Positions 40,511 to 52,385 of a stretch of 64,000 bases of DNA are shown here, piece after piece (position 1 is the first letter of the stretch; each line of letters starts with the position of its first letter). The DNA comes from Ovis canadensis. Lineage: Eukaryota > Chordata > Mammalia > Artiodactyla > Bovidae. The notes beneath the pieces were generated by a model. The model was not told where the DNA came from and did no database searches. It saw only the letters and a list, made by a program, of their open reading frames with translations. The DNA is taken from NCBI RefSeq assembly GCF_042477335.2, contig NC_091247.1, positions 6,966,501-7,030,500 on the forward strand. The letters are read 5' to 3'. A program made the translations under genes and the position numbers.

Positions 40511-41428
40511 TGGTTTCTACTGTCTTTTGCATCTCTGTATTCCCCACAGCAGAGCATCAAGAGAGGCTCAGTGGACAGTGAATAAAGGGAGCTGAATTGC
40601 CAGGATTGGTGTCCTAGTCACCTAATTGGCAATTTTGCAAAACGCACAGCAAAACCGAGTCAGTTTCTCTGGCAGTCCTGTGGTTTGGAGCAGGAGTCTC
40701 AGAGAACATTCAAGGCCCATCCTGGGCTGGACTCAGCATACCCATGGGTACTGTCTGATGTCCAGCCAGCCCTCCTAGACATCCTGACTGCCAGTCACAC
40801 ACCTGATCACAAGCTGGGTCTCATCCTTCTTTGAACTTTGTGTTCACTATCCAGCTTTGCCTGCAGAGCTTCGTAGGGGCTGTTTGCTTGCCTGACCAGC
40901 CTCACCCACCAGGCTCACACTCCCCGGAGGAGGCCGGCTGCTTTCCTCACTGTGTATTCAGCATCTTCACGGTAACAGCGTAAACAACCGAAGCCGCTCC
41001 ATAAATGTGTGTCTAATGCGTGAACGAGTGAGCTGGCATTCCCAGAGAACCAGAGTTTGGATTTTACAAAATTAAAGCAGCTGTTACAGCCTGGTGGCTG
41101 TAACATCCTGAGGGAAGAGGGAAGAGGGACTCCTCCCCCCAGCTCCTCCCCTCCCTTTCTCCTGGGTGGGTGGGGCTCCCCGTCCAAGTTTGGGAAGACA
41201 AGGGGAACTGGCTGCCTGTCTCCCCAGATCTGTGGCCTCCAGCAGCTTTGTCTCTGTGGGTGCCTTGGCTGCCAAGATACATGGACGAGAGGAAGGTCGT
41301 GGTGACCGCCCCCACCTCACAATTAGTTTACAAAGCACTTTCCCTCTGATGAAGACACACTGGGAAGGGATTCTGCAAGTATGTGTGTGGGGGGCAGGGA
41401 GACTTGGAATTGGAGTCAGGATGGGGGT
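40511..41428. other. Unique stretch with a perfect hairpin, no gene seen
   Basis: An L2/MIR-type end is possible at ~40960-41040 (ctccataaatgtgtgtctaa). A perfect inverted repeat gttacagcc-tggt-ggctgtaac occupies 41083-41104. No exon is recognised. Confidence 0.5.
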
Positions 41429-41790
41429 ATCAGGGCTGCACTATCCAGTGGCCATGAGCCAGGTGCCACCACTGAGTGAACACTTGAGATGTGGCTGTTC
41501 TGAACCTAGAGGTGCCTGAAGTGTAAGACACACACCAGGGTTCACAGACTTGGTATGAAAAAATAAAAGTAAACATCTCATTAAGAATTTAAAATATTCA
41601 TGACATGTCAAAATGATAATATTTTGGATGTATTAGGTTAAACACAAATATTATTATTAGAATGAATTCCACCAGCTTCTTTTGACTTTGTTTTAATGAA
41701 GCTATCAGAACAGTTCAAATTACCCACATGAGTTGTGTTTGTGGCTGGCATCTCATTTCTGTTGGAGGCACTGGTCTAGCGCATGGGCCA
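41429..41790. mobile_element. hAT-like DNA transposon relic
   Basis: ctgcactatccagtggccat, cacttgagatgtggctgttc, gataatattttggatgtatt and gctggcatctcatttctgtt follow the order of the family seen inverted at 27518, here nearly end to end. Confidence 0.6.
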
Positions 41791-42845
41791 CGTGATTCCC
41801 AAGCAGACTTTCCTCCACTCACAGCCCTGGGCACCAAACATGGGCCCCAGGACAGACAGGTGTATCTGCAGGCTCCTGGTCTGGTCTCTGCTGCAACATC
41901 TATGAATGGCCTGACCTTCTCTGGGACAGGACCTGATTTCCTTATCTGAAAACGGCACAGTTTTGCCCACAGGGGAACGAAATGGTTTTGAGGATTCAGA
42001 ATTTCAGGATTCTTCCCAGTGGCCCATTCATGTCCTCATCATAATGGCCACTGGGCTATAGCAACACAAGAGCGGGCCTTGCCTGCTGTAGGCTGAATGA
42101 ATGAATGAGTACCTGTTCAACCCCACTGAACCTTTGGCTTATCCATGAAATAGTTTCCTGTGGCTGTGAAGACCTTCTTGATCCGGCTTCCACCTTCACG
42201 TGTATATGATATTCATGAGATGCCCAGTTGTGGGTGCGACCAGATTTTGAGAACTGCCGCTGCCTTATTTTGGGATCCTCTGAGAGCAGAGTTTGAGTTA
42301 AGGACTTGGGGGTGACCCCAAGAGGCAGGAGAGCAAGGAATATAAGGAGGAGGAGCGATGGGGGGTGTCCTTCTCTCCTTTGGGTGAGAGAAGACTGGTT
42401 TCCACTAGGAACTCTAGAAGTATACAGAATGCCTCCCAGAATTGTTTTCTGGAAGATGGAGGGGGCATCCATCCACTGGCTTCTTTTTCCATTGCAGAAA
42501 ATTGCTCAGAGGATCTTTACCACCCACTCCTGAGCTGTCTAGTGGCTTTGGGAGGCCTTGGGAGAAGCTTGGAGGCAGAAAAGCTCCTGCTTAAGGTGGC
42601 ACCAGTTACACTGAGTCAGGACAGTCCATCTCATTGCAGCTGAAATCAGAGGGGAGACCAGGGGTGTAAAGGGTCAGAGAAGTGTCTGCTATAGTCCCTG
42701 AAGTCTAGAAAGACACCGAAAAGAGTCCGTATTTGTTGCAACAAATAGACAAAGTTAGTAGCTCAACTTAAGGTCTGTGTTTTGAAAGAATGGGCTATGG
42801 CTTACGGGCAATTTTTGGAAAGTGAGCTGAAACCTTATTCTTTTG
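41791..42845. other. Unique stretch, no gene seen
   Basis: About 1 kb without repeat family or exon. Open frames on both strands overlap at 42056-42643 and none has recognisable domains. Confidence 0.5.
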
Positions 42846-43300
42846 TTCATGCATGCATGCATTCATTCAAACATCAGTCAATATTTATTGGACGCTGATT
42901 CTGGGTCAGGCCCTTGCCCACCCCGGAAAGGGCAGCAGAATGAAAGAGAGGGGTAAGGATGTCATTGTACCAACAAAGGGGAATCTTTCCTAATTTATAA
43001 ATTGTTATTTGCAAACTTCAGTTTTTTAGTCTTACTGGTAACAAGGGATTAATGCTGAAGGTTACCTATTGTTGGGTGACAGTTCAACCCGAAACCCCTG
43101 AAGAGGATTTGGCCTCTTCCTTGGGTCAAGGAAGACTTATAAATGAATTTACCCACCTATGCTGCCTTCCTGAGGTCACTCAGCCTGCAGCCCCTGAGCA
43201 CCCACTTGGTGCCAGGCTCTGTACAGTTTCCAGGAGTGCAGTGGCAAATGAGACAAAGCCCTGCCCTTAAGAGCTCACAGTCTGGAGGGGGAGATGGTAG
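42846..43300 (-). mobile_element. L2 3'-end relics, antisense
   Basis: gcattcattcaaacatcagt caatatttattgg (42860-42893) and, at 43190-43300, gcacccacttggtgccaggc with ttaagagctcacagtctgga. These are two pieces of L2 3' sequence in the same orientation, perhaps one element. Confidence 0.6.
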
Positions 43301-43522
43301 CACCCTGGCAGAGTCTGGAGGCAGGCACCAAGCCCTGGGAAGGGAGAGAGAGGGCTGTGTCCTGCTGGGTCTTGGAAAGCTTTCTGGAGGAGGTGCAATC
43401 AGATATTCACCCCAAGGCCTCTGGGCCCCAGATGTGAGCTTCTGGCACAGACCAGACCTGGCTGAACCCCATAACTGGCTGCTTGGCAGAGGACATTGGC
43501 AAACCCAGGCTTGCTCTGGGCC

Positions 43523-43541
43523 ATTTGCATATCATTTGCAT
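43523..43541 (+). promoter_or_regulatory. Paired octamer (POU-factor) motifs
   Basis: Two perfect ATTTGCAT octamers, at 43523-43530 and 43534-43541, with 11 bp from start to start (about one helical turn), followed by atctgcatatg. ATTTGCAT is the classical Oct-1/Oct-2 binding site. Occupancy is unknown; the assignment rests on motif identity and spacing. Confidence 0.4.
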
Positions 43542-43794
43542 CGATCTGCATATGTGGTGGCACAGCCTGGTCTCTTATGCATTTAAATTGCAAGTTATTT
43601 GTCTCTCTTTGAAAGCTCTCATTTTTTTTTTCCCAAGGGTGGGCTGGCTCCATTTCCCCTCCTTGCCCTTATAATGCAAGACTTTGTTGAGTTTGCCAAG
43701 CACGGTGCAAAGCTGTAGATCTTGGGTTTCGATATATGTTATTCTGGCTTTCAGAATACTTTGTTATTTTCAAGGGATCCATGACAGCTTGGTG
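43542..43794. other. Unique sequence
   Basis: No repeat or exon recognised; a T-run lies at 43623-43632. Confidence 0.4.
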
Positions 43795-43915
43795 CAAAAG
43801 AGAGTGTTGAGCATGTGTACCCCATGTCCAGATGGGGAAACTGAAGCAGAGAGTGATTAAAGTGAGATGCCCAACCTCATCACTTCCCATGTTGGAGGCA
43901 AGACCATGGGTAGGG
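43795..43915 (-). mobile_element. MIR relic
   Basis: ccagatggggaaactgaagc agagagtga followed by aagtgagatgcccaacctca; antisense MIR core. Confidence 0.55.
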
Positions 43916-44454
43916 GTGAAGTCACTTGATTTCTGATTCCCCGTTGAGAGGGCTTTTGGAGGTTAATTCTTTGTACAGATGGTGGAAGCTCTGCCTGAAG
44001 ACAATGAGTCCCTCTGTCAAGGTGGTTGTTTTGGCTGCTGTGTCACTGACATATGCCCCTTTAGAGGGGGACCTGCCCCATAAATACCGAGTGCATTGAT
44101 ATCTCCTTATCCAAGTTGCTGTTTAAGCCTGGTGAGTATCACCCAACCCAGCCCTTCTCATTTAACCAGGACTTGACTTAGCCCAGATATGAGTTAACAG
44201 GAGTCTTTGTTGGTCTTCTAACTGGGGACTTTGCCACTGAGGAGGCACAGTTAGGGCTATCTCAGAGGATGAAGGTCTCTCCCTGCACTTAGAAGATGCG
44301 CCTCTGACATTACTATGAAATCAAACTTGAAGACATCAGCTTGTATCTTAAACTATGTCGACAGAGTAAGGACTTCCTCAAGGTCAACACTGGACCTGAC
44401 TAATTATCATATCATTGGGATATTTACTCGTAAGACTAGAACCATGTAATTCAC
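43916..44454. other. Unique stretch, no gene seen
   Basis: No recognisable feature. Confidence 0.5.
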
Positions 44455-44690
44455 TGCTAATAACAGCTCCTATTTATCGAGCACTTTGCCATCTACAGAT
44501 ATGAGGCTGGGTTTTTAGCTCAGGTTACTTTCATTGCTCATCCTGAAGACAGGGACTGTTTTTCCTGTTATACCAGTGAGGCCCCCGAGGCTCACTGAGA
44601 TGAAGAACTTTGTTCAAGGTCACACAGCAAGTATCAGGGTCAAGACTCAACTATAGCGATGGCTGGCTCCAGACCTCAACACAATGACCT
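44455..44690 (-). mobile_element. MIR SINE relic
   Basis: aacagctcctatttatcgag, gtgaggcccccgaggctcac and tcaaggtcacacagcaagta are in antisense MIR order. Confidence 0.7.
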
Positions 44691-45359
44691 ACATTTTCCA
44701 CTAAACCATATTGCTTCCAAAGTCAAGTCTAAAATTAGACCTAACGCGAGCACTAAATTAAGTCTTACAGAACATGATATAGTTTGTAAAGCATAGACTT
44801 GCTGGTAGTGGAGGAGTAGTTTATATCAGATTAACTTTCTGCTGGTAACAATTATAAAATCTGTACAGAAATATATAGAACAGATTTGTTTGGAACTAGT
44901 GGAGAGTGACCAAAAACAGACAAACTAGAGGAGATATGACCCTTGAAACTAAGAAACTCGACTGGTGAGAAACGCATTCATCTGGATTTTCCCCTGAGAG
45001 TGTTTCCTAGTTTAGGTAGTACATGAAGGGGCAGGACTCAAAGAGAAAGCAGAGAAGCCTTATTGACTGAGAAGTAAGAAGTTGGGAGTTCGGGGCCTGC
45101 CGAGCAGCTGGAAATTGAAAGAGAAAAAAGATCTCAGAAAACAGAGCTACAGAGGGAGAAAACTCCGCTCAGATTCTGGGCTGGCTCTGCCGTGGGGCGT
45201 GACTCCAAGGAGTCCAAGCGAAAACACAGCTGGAGGGCTGAAAAAGCTGAGCAGAGATATTTGCAGCTGCTTGGCATTAGGGATACAGATTTTCTAGTTC
45301 AAATCTCGCCAAGTTAGAGTGGCTTGGTAAATACACCAAGCTTTTCACTGAGATCCTGG
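44691..45359. other. Unique or unassigned AT-rich stretch
   Basis: No exon is seen. The right part may already belong to the old L1 that becomes recognisable at ~45360. Confidence 0.45.
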
Positions 45360-46418
45360 GGGACCATTACTTAGGAGTAAGGACCAGAATAAACCTGATC
45401 TAACAAAGTTTAAAACCAGGACTTCACAAGACCAAGGTGAATGGCCACCAATTAAACAGAAACAGTATACAAAATTCTTCAGAGGAAGATAACACAATCC
45501 AGAAGCTCTACAGTGTATTATCACAATGTCCAGAATAAAATTAAAAATTACAAGATATGGAAAGAAACAGGAACATGTAACACATAGCCAAGATCAATAA
45601 AAACAGAACCAGTGAGTTTAAAACAGGTCAATAGAAATTATCGCCCCTGAAACACAGATTAAAAAATGATGGAAAAAGTGAACAGAGCCTCAATAATCTA
45701 TAGGACAACATCAAGCAGTCTTAACATATACATGTAACTGGAGTCCAAGAGGCGGAAGAGAGATAATGGAGCAAAAAAAAAAAAATTTTTTTTTAAATGA
45801 AATATTGGCTGAGAATGCTCTGTGGGTTTGGAAAAGCAATCAACCTGCAGATCCAGGAAGTTCAGTGAACCCTAACCAGGATAAATACAAGGAAAATCAT
45901 ATTCAGGCACATCATGCTCAGACTGCCAAAAACTAAAGATCAAGAGAAAATCTGGAATACAGCTATAAAAATACATACAATAATGATGTATAGGAAAACA
46001 ATAATGCAGAAGACAACAGACTTCTCATTAAAATAATGCAACTCAGAAGACAATAGAACAATTGACAACAAATGAGATTAAAATCTGTCAACTTAGAAAG
46101 CTATCAGTGAAAATATATTTCAAAATGGAAAAATAAAAACATTCCTGAATGTATAAAACAAAGAATTTGTTTCCAGTAGATCTGCATTCTAAGAAATGCT
46201 AAAGAAAAGTATTTAGGCTTAAGGAAAATGACGCCAGAATTGCAGAAAATGTACAAGGAAATTTTTATAGGAAAACATAGCCCTAGGAATGGTGAATATG
46301 TGAATAGAAACAAAAGACCATTTTCCTTTTGTTAACATCTTTAAAAATTAATTGAGTCCTTAAAGCAAAAATGACAGTGTGTTCTGGAATTTATATCGCC
46401 TATAAAAGTAAAATATAA

Positions 46419-46980
46419 GGGAACTTCCCTGGCAGTGCAGTGGGTAAGAATCTGCTTGCCAATTCAGGGGATATAGGTTTAATCCCTGGTCCGGGAAGAT
46501 TCCACATGCTGTGGAGCAGCTAAGCCCATGTACCATGACTACTGAACCCACACTCTAGAGCCCACAAGGCACAACTACCAAGTCCAAGTGCTGCAACTAC
46601 TGAAGCCTGAACACCTAGAGCCCACGCTCTTCAACAAGAGAAACCACCTCATGGAGAAGCGTATGCACCAGACGGGCTTCCCTGATGGCTCAGATGGTCA
46701 GGAATCCACCTGCAACGCAGGAGACCTGGGTTTGATCAATGCAGGGGATCCTGGGTCAGGAAGATCCCCTGGAGAAGGGAATGGCAACCCACATCAGAAT
46801 TCTTACCAGGAGAATTCCATGGACAGAGAAGCCTAGCAGGCTACAGTCCATGGGATCAGAAAGAGTCAGACACGACTGAGTGACTAACACTTTCATTCAC
46901 TGCAACCAAGAGTAATCACCCCTCACAATGACTAGAGAAACCCTGCATGCAGCAACAAAGACCCAGTGCAACCAAAAATA
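46419..46980 (+). mobile_element. CHR-type SINE (long form) split by a nested Bov-tA
   Basis: 46419-46673 carries head and body (ggaacttccctggcagtgca, tggtccgggaagattccaca, gagcccacaaggcacaacta). It resumes at ~46899 (cactgcaaccaagagtaatc, gcagcaacaaagacccagtg) and ends in an A-rich tail at ~46980. Confidence 0.9.
46674..46898 (+). mobile_element. Bov-tA SINE nested in a CHR SINE
   Basis: Sense copy: gggcttccctgatggctcag, gggaatggcaacccacatca and tcagacacgactgagtgact. A short internal duplication gcaggggatcctgggtcagg follows the box B region. Confidence 0.92.
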
Positions 46981-47395
46981 AAATTTTTTAAAAAAGTAAA
47001 GTGAGCATAATAGCACAAAGGACAGGAGAATATCAAGTAGAATTCAATTTCTATTAAGTTCTTACAGAATACATGAAGAAGGGCATTATTACGGGCAGGT
47101 AGACTGTGATAACTTAAGAATGCACATTATAATCCCTGTGAGAGCAGCCCAAACTATAAACAGGTAGAACTAAAAAAGCGAAAGACAAAATGGAATGTTT
47201 ATAAATACTTGATTAACCCAACAGAAGGCAGTCAAAGAGGAACAAAGGAACAAAGAAGAAAGGGGACAGAGAGATATCAAATAGCAGGATGACAATCATA
47301 AACCCGCCTGCAATAATAAGTACATTAAATGTAAAGGGGCTAGACTCTCCAGCTGAAAGGCAGATACTGTCAGACTTGATTTTTAAAATGGTCAT

Positions 47396-48039
47396 GTCTG
47401 AGTTATTGTTGTATACGTAAAATTAAATGAGGTTGTGCACCAAAGCTCTGAGCAGAGGGCCTGGCCCATGGTGGGTGCTTCTTAAGTGAAAACTCTCAAC
47501 TTATTTTACAGTCCCTTTCCTGGAAGCCTGTCAGTGAATGTCCCATGGGGAGGCACCAGTCAGCCATTCACATAGCATCGTGCCCAGCTGAACATTCATC
47601 CAGCCAGACTTCGCTGAGCAACAGCTGTATACCAGACAGTCAGGACCCTTCTCATTGGCGTATAGGTTACTTGTCTGCTTTTCAGGAGCAAGAAATAACC
47701 CTCCTTCTTTACCTGCCTCAAAGGAGGGAGGTAGGAAGGGGTTAAGGTACAAACAAATGGATCCTCAACCCAGGACTGGAGCTTAGCTTTCCCAAGGCTG
47801 CCTGGGGCCAATAGACTATGGTCTCTGTGGCTGCATCACTCTGCCCAGTACCCTCCCCTTCCCTGGAAGCCTGTGCCAAGGTCTCCACCAATTTCCAGTC
47901 TCCCGGGGCTGCAGATAAGACCTCTTTCCCCAAAGGAGCTCTTGTTCTCTAGCTTGGAAAGCCAGCCCCTTTCTTATTCCTGGTGTCAGGTTCCCGCCAG
48001 TCAAGCCCAAGCACCTGGGTTACCACTTGCAAGTTGACT
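47396..48039. other. Mostly unique stretch
   Basis: A MIR 3' end is likely at 47410-47490 (gagcagagggcctggcccat ggtgggtgctt). The remainder has no recognisable feature. Confidence 0.45.
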
Positions 48040-48114
48040 CAGGCTCAAACCCGCAGCTCCTGCAGGCCCTGCATTGCAGGTGGACTCTTTACCATTGAGT
48101 CACTGGGGAAGCCC
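48040..48114 (-). mobile_element. Bov-tA head fragment
   Basis: ctcctgcaggccctgcattg caggtggactctttaccatt and ggggaagccc are the antisense tRNA-related end only. Confidence 0.75.
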
Positions 48115-48600
48115 TTATCCATCCTTAAAGCTGACCAATTATCCACTAGATTGTCTGTTCTACAATTGTAGGATATTTGGATTCATTCTATGCAAGGCTA
48201 TTATGCAAATAGTGCTGCTGTGAACATGTCCCACCACATCTTTTGGAGAACACACAGACGCAGGCCTTGGAGTGGAAGTGTGGGTCAGAGAGTAGGATGC
48301 ACTCAACTGGAGCAGACCTCACCCAGGCTTCCCACAGTGGTTGTAGCAATTCACATGTCCGCCAGCTGGGTGCGAGTTCCAGCTGCTCCTTGCGCTTACC
48401 AACACTTGCCATTGTCAGTCTTCTTCACTTTAACTTTTCTTGTGTCTGACGTGGTAATTCACTGTCTTCTTAATTTGTGTTTCTTCTTGATGAGTCGTGA
48501 AGCTGGGCACTTTATCATGCATTTGCTGGTTATCTGGCTATTCATTCGTGAAGTACTTTAATTCATTGCTTCCATTTTTTTTTTCTTGAGTTGTCTGCCC
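48115..48600 (-). mobile_element. Old L1 relic, antisense
   Basis: aatagtgctgctgtgaacat, tgggtcagagagtaggatgc, cacttgccattgtcagtctt and ttaatttgtgtttcttcttg follow antisense L1 3' order. Strongly diverged. 48601-48778 is unassigned. Confidence 0.65.
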
Positions 48601-48791
48601 CTTTCTTCTTGGATTATAAAACCAATCTGCTCTGTCCCACAGACTCAGAGCCTTAGGAGTCGGGCCATAGTTGCACTGTAGGTGGTGACAGAGTTTCAAA
48701 AAAAAGATATGTCCCATGAAATGAATCCAATTTGATTTTGTATTTGCCTGACCAATTTGTCTTGGTTTTATGGCTCTAAGAGCTATAAGGA

Positions 48792-49037
48792 AGACTTCCC
48801 CGGTGGTCTAGCAGTGAAGAATCCACCTGCCAGCGCAGGTTCAACCTCTGGTCCAGGAAGATGCCACATGCCTAAGCAACACAGAGCCTGTGCTGTGCAA
48901 CCAGAGAAGCCACCAGAACGAGAAGCCTGCGCATTGCAACCGGAGAGCACCCCCCACTCACCGCAACTAGAGAAAGCCTGCATGCAGCAACAAAGACCTA
49001 GCACAGACAGAAATAAATAACAAAACCATTTTCAAAA
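48792..49037 (+). mobile_element. CHR-type SINE with perfect 13-bp TSD
   Basis: TSD agagctataagga at 48779-48791 and 49038-49050. Full-length sense copy with head agacttccccggtggtctag, body and tail aaataaataacaaaacc. Confidence 0.95.
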
Positions 49038-49309
49038 AGAGCTATAAGGACCTTATGCTTCATTTAATGCTTGGACCTGCCTCAATAACACCATGGTAAA
49101 AAATATAAGGCAACAAGGAGGACCCATGAGGTCTCCTCTCCTCTTGGTAACCAGGAGGAGATTTTCGAAACACAAATCCAACACAAAAAATCCAAATGCA
49201 AAACACAAATCCCTTGCTTAGTGCAGCTCACAGGATCCCTTCTGTCTGGGATGGGGACGAGGCTCCTCAGCCTGGCTCCCCTCGTCTCGGCTCACCTGTG
49301 TCACCCACT

Positions 49310-49705
49310 GAAGCTGCTGATCTTTCCTGGAATGTGATCTGTCACTCCAGACCTTTGCTCTGCACAGGCCCCCAGCTCTTGCTGCTCCTGTTGTGGAGGA
49401 GCCTCTACCCTTGGCCACCTTCCCCCTTCTTTGCTTAGAGCTGATTCCTTGCTCAGACCTCAGCTCAGTGGTCACTTCCCAGGGAAGCCCTCGCCATGGC
49501 CCTGAAACATGCCAACCCAGCTGCTGCTTTCCTTCTTTGCATGATCTCAGTTGCTATTTTGTCTTTCTTTGTGGCTTTCTTCCCTCCTAGACTGCAGGTT
49601 CCACAAAGGCAGGGACAGCATTGCCCTCCCACCCACTACCTTTTATTCTCCAGTGCTTGGCAGTTGGTGAGTGCTCAATGCACGTTTGTTGAGTGACTTA
49701 ATGAC
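49310..49705 (+). mobile_element. L2 3'-end relic
   Basis: tcacttcccagggaagccct, gactgcaggttccacaaagg cagggacag and tgctcaatgcacgtttgttg are in L2 3'-end order. 49051-49309 is unassigned. The 80-85 codon frames here are not coding. Confidence 0.7.
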
Positions 49706-49854
49706 CTCTCACTGCACTGATGCTAGAAGGCAGGGAGGGCCTGAGGCAGGCCTGGGGCCCTGCTCTTCTCAACCAATCACACAAACGTCAAGGAGAGTCC
49801 CCTGGGCAGCAGCATAGGGGCCAGGCTCACTTCTTCATGGGCCTGGAAGACCCC

Positions 49855-49985
49855 TGAGGATAATCCAGTCCAGTTCGTCTGTGCTTCAAGTGAGGAAACT
49901 AGGAACCAAAAAGAGGACAGGGATTGTCTAGAGTCACACAGTGCGGCGGAAGATTGGCTGACTCTGGGAGCCGTAGGGCCGGACA
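49855..49985 (-). mobile_element. MIR relic
   Basis: tcaagtgaggaaactaggaa and tctagagtcacacagtgcgg are antisense MIR core. 49986-50329 is unassigned unique sequence. Confidence 0.55.
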
Positions 49986-50329
49986 CTCAGCGTTCTCTCC
50001 ACTGGCCCACACTCTCTTGGAGAGGAAGACCAAGGCTGGTGGGCTCACGGTTTCCGTAATCCTGACTGGGAGCCTCAGCGTGGCTGTGATTCCCAGCTGG
50101 TTGCAGACAGGAGACAGATGACAAAGGCCTTCCTTGTCCTCCTCTAGGGTCTGTCTAGATTCCCACGGGGTAGTATTGAATTCCTGTCTAGGCAAAAGTG
50201 AGAAACAACAGGAACATTCTGGAATAAAGACTGGGGACCCTCAGAGAGAGGCAGAAAGGACAACTCAGAGCTGGGGAAAGAAGGAATTGCAGAGGTCCGT
50301 GTAACCCTTTCGGGGGCAGAGGTAGATGG

Positions 50330-50443
50330 CGTTTTTGTTTTGGGGGGCTGTGCCACACGAGGGATCCAAGTTCCCTGACCAGGGACCACCCCGGGGCCCT
50401 CAGCTGTGAGGGCCTAACCGCTGGACCTGCAGGGAATTCTGCA
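50330..50443 (-). mobile_element. CHR-type SINE, short
   Basis: ggatccaagttccctgacca and ctggacctgcagggaattct; antisense. Imperfect flanks agatggcgttttt and agatgacattttt (11 of 13) may be its TSD. Confidence 0.85.
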
Positions 50444-50454
50444 GATGACATTTT

Positions 50455-50900
50455 TTAAATTGACGTCTCTATTGAGATGGTTGTAGCTGGACGTGCAGTT
50501 GTGGGAAGTAGTGTAGAGAGACCCCCCTGTGCCCTTCCCCCAGCTTCCCCCAGTGGAAGCATTGAGCAGAACAATAGGGACAGTATCATGGCTGGGATGT
50601 AAATGTTGACACAGCCTCCCAGTCTTACTCCGATTCCCCAGTTTCCCTTACACGCTTTTGTGTGTGTCTCTAGTTCTATACAATTTCATCACAGGTTTGT
50701 GGATCCTCCATCTCAGGCAGGATGCAGGACGTTTCCATCGGCACAAGGATCCCTCCTGGGGCTCTTCTGTAAGCACGCCCCTCCTCCACCTCCATCCAGC
50801 GTGTCCCTAGTCTGTCTTCCATCACACTATCATTGTGTGACTTCTAATATGCTATCTGAAGGGAATCGTAGAGGATGTAACCTTTGGGGAACTGGTTTTC
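50455..50900 (-). mobile_element. Old L1 3'-region relic, antisense
   Basis: attgagatggttgtagctgg, cttcccccagtggaagcatt, ttctatacaatttcatcaca and gcacaaggatccctcctggg are antisense old-L1 3' sequence in order. A 210-codon plus frame (50603-51235) starts inside this relic and is therefore not a gene. Confidence 0.65.
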
Positions 50901-51701
50901 CTCCTGGGCAGATGCCACTTTCTGAGCCAGCATCCTGTCTGCAGGACCTCGGAGCCCCAGGGGATGGGTTCTGTTCCTCCCACTTTCCAGCTGAGCAAAC
51001 TGAGCTCTTGAAACTCCAGAGCCAGCGCTTTCGGCGGCCATGGCAGGGAGCTTGTCCTCCAGGAGAGGAGGAGGAGGTGGGCTGCAGGTCCCCTGCCCTC
51101 GTCCTTTTGCCCTGCTGTGACCCGGCCCATCCTCTGCTGCCCCGTCTGAGGAAGGTCTCTGTCCCCACTCAGTCCCCAGGGCTGTCTCTTTCCTCCACAG
51201 AGAGGCAGGGACTGTGGATCCTGCTTGGCCACTGAGAAGCCGTGTGACTTGCACGGTGGCCTCATCCTCTAAACCTCAGGCCCCCCCGCCCGACCCAGGG
51301 AAAAGGGAGAGGCGGGGGAAGGTTCGCACCCCGCAAATCCAAGAAGATGCAATGAGGCAACGTGTGAGGAGCAGTCAGCAAAGTGCCAGGCGCAGAGTGA
51401 GCCCCCAGCGCACAGCCGCCCGCCGCCCCATTTGGCAATGAATTATGTATGGCCTTCTGGCAGCCCTGTTCAATGGGGCTGTGTGCCTTCTCCAAGCTTC
51501 TCCCAGGCCTCTCTCTCCAGTGAGGGGCGCAGGCTCCCCCAGGGGGCCGGGCAGCCTTCTTTGTCTCTCCAGCAAGAACCTGTTCTGCTTCTGGCGGCTG
51601 ATGCCTCAGTCCCCAGGATGCTCATTTCAGAGGCTGGAGAACCAAGGACTAGGATCAGCTCAGGAGCATAGTAATGATGCTAATAATAATATTCATAATA
51701 G
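50901..51701. other. GC-rich unique stretch, no gene proven
   Basis: Moderately GC-rich with several CpG at ~51015-51070 and 51270-51440. tttggcaatgaattatgtat at 51431-51450 is an AT-rich islet of the sort seen in conserved regulatory elements. No exon supported. Confidence 0.45.
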
Positions 51702-51820
51702 TGGGACTTCCCTGGTGGTGGAGTGGTTAAGAATCCACCTGCCAATGCAGGGGAGATGGGTTCGATCCCCGGTCCAGGAAGATCCCACATGCTATGGGGC
51801 AACTAAAAACTAAATAATTA
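51702..51820 (+). mobile_element. CHR-type SINE
   Basis: tgggacttccctggtggtgg, box B-like gggttcgatccccggtcc, then catgctatggggcaacta; sense and short form. Confidence 0.94.
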
Positions 51821-51904
51821 CAGCACATCCACAATAACAAGGGTGGTGGCACAGGGCTGGGCCTCACGGAGTCTTTTCGATGCACAAGCCACATTTAACA
51901 GACT

Positions 51905-52080
51905 GTCGCTCATTCAACAGAAATCAGAGTGCCCATCTGTGCCAGCTCTTTCCTAAGTGCTGGGGCAAAGTGGGTGACAGCACAGAGTCCTGACTACACG
52001 GAGCTTGGAATCTACTGCAGGAGGGCAGGCAATTAACAAAGGAGTAATTGATTAAGTGATACGTCAAATGATAGAGGTTG
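51905..52080 (-). mobile_element. L2 3'-end relic, antisense
   Basis: ctcattcaacagaaatcaga, ttcctaagtgctggggcaaa and acggagcttggaatctactg are antisense L2 3' end. 52081-52279 is unassigned. Confidence 0.6.
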
Positions 52081-52279
52081 GGAAGGAAGACAAAGGAGAA
52101 CAGAGGGGCGGGAGGAGACGGGGATAGACAGGGCAAGTCTTGCTGGGGCGAGTCCTGAAGGAAGTGAGAGAGCGATCTCCTGAGATGTCTAGGGATGAAT
52201 ATTCCAGAAAGGAGCAGCACGTGCCCCAAAGGGCTCGGGGCAGGCCAAGAACCTGTGTCTCCTGCGGGCTGGCCGGTAT

Positions 52280-52385
52280 CATGGGACACATCAAATTCTC
52301 AGGGCAACCCTGTGAGCCTAGTACAGCCACTGCTCCATGTTAGAGATGAGAAAACTGAGCTTCAGAGAGGATTTATATCTTTGTT
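52280..52385 (-). mobile_element. MIR relic
   Basis: agggcaaccctgtgagccta and gagatgagaaaactgagctt are antisense MIR core. Confidence 0.55.

Larger units (their letters stand above)
45360..47395 (+). mobile_element. Old L1, sense, ORF1 to ORF2 start region
   Basis: 45440-46340 shows L1 ORF1-like text (cacaatccagaagctctaca, atcacaatgtccagaataaa, catgtaactggagtccaaga, ctgcattctaagaaatgcta). 47280-47385 shows the inter-ORF/ORF2 start (aataagtacattaaatgtaa aggggctagac). Frames are destroyed. It is interrupted by SINEs at 46419-46980. Confidence 0.7.

Noticed and set aside
50603..51235. 210-codon plus-strand open frame
   Set aside because: Starts in antisense old L1 3' sequence and continues into GC-rich DNA; opposite-strand frames of 112-137 codons overlap it.
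51702..51820. Possible tRNA gene (A/B-box-like promoter sequence)
   Set aside because: It is the tRNA-derived head of a CHR-type SINE; no intact cloverleaf. The same applies to every Bov-tA and CHR copy here.
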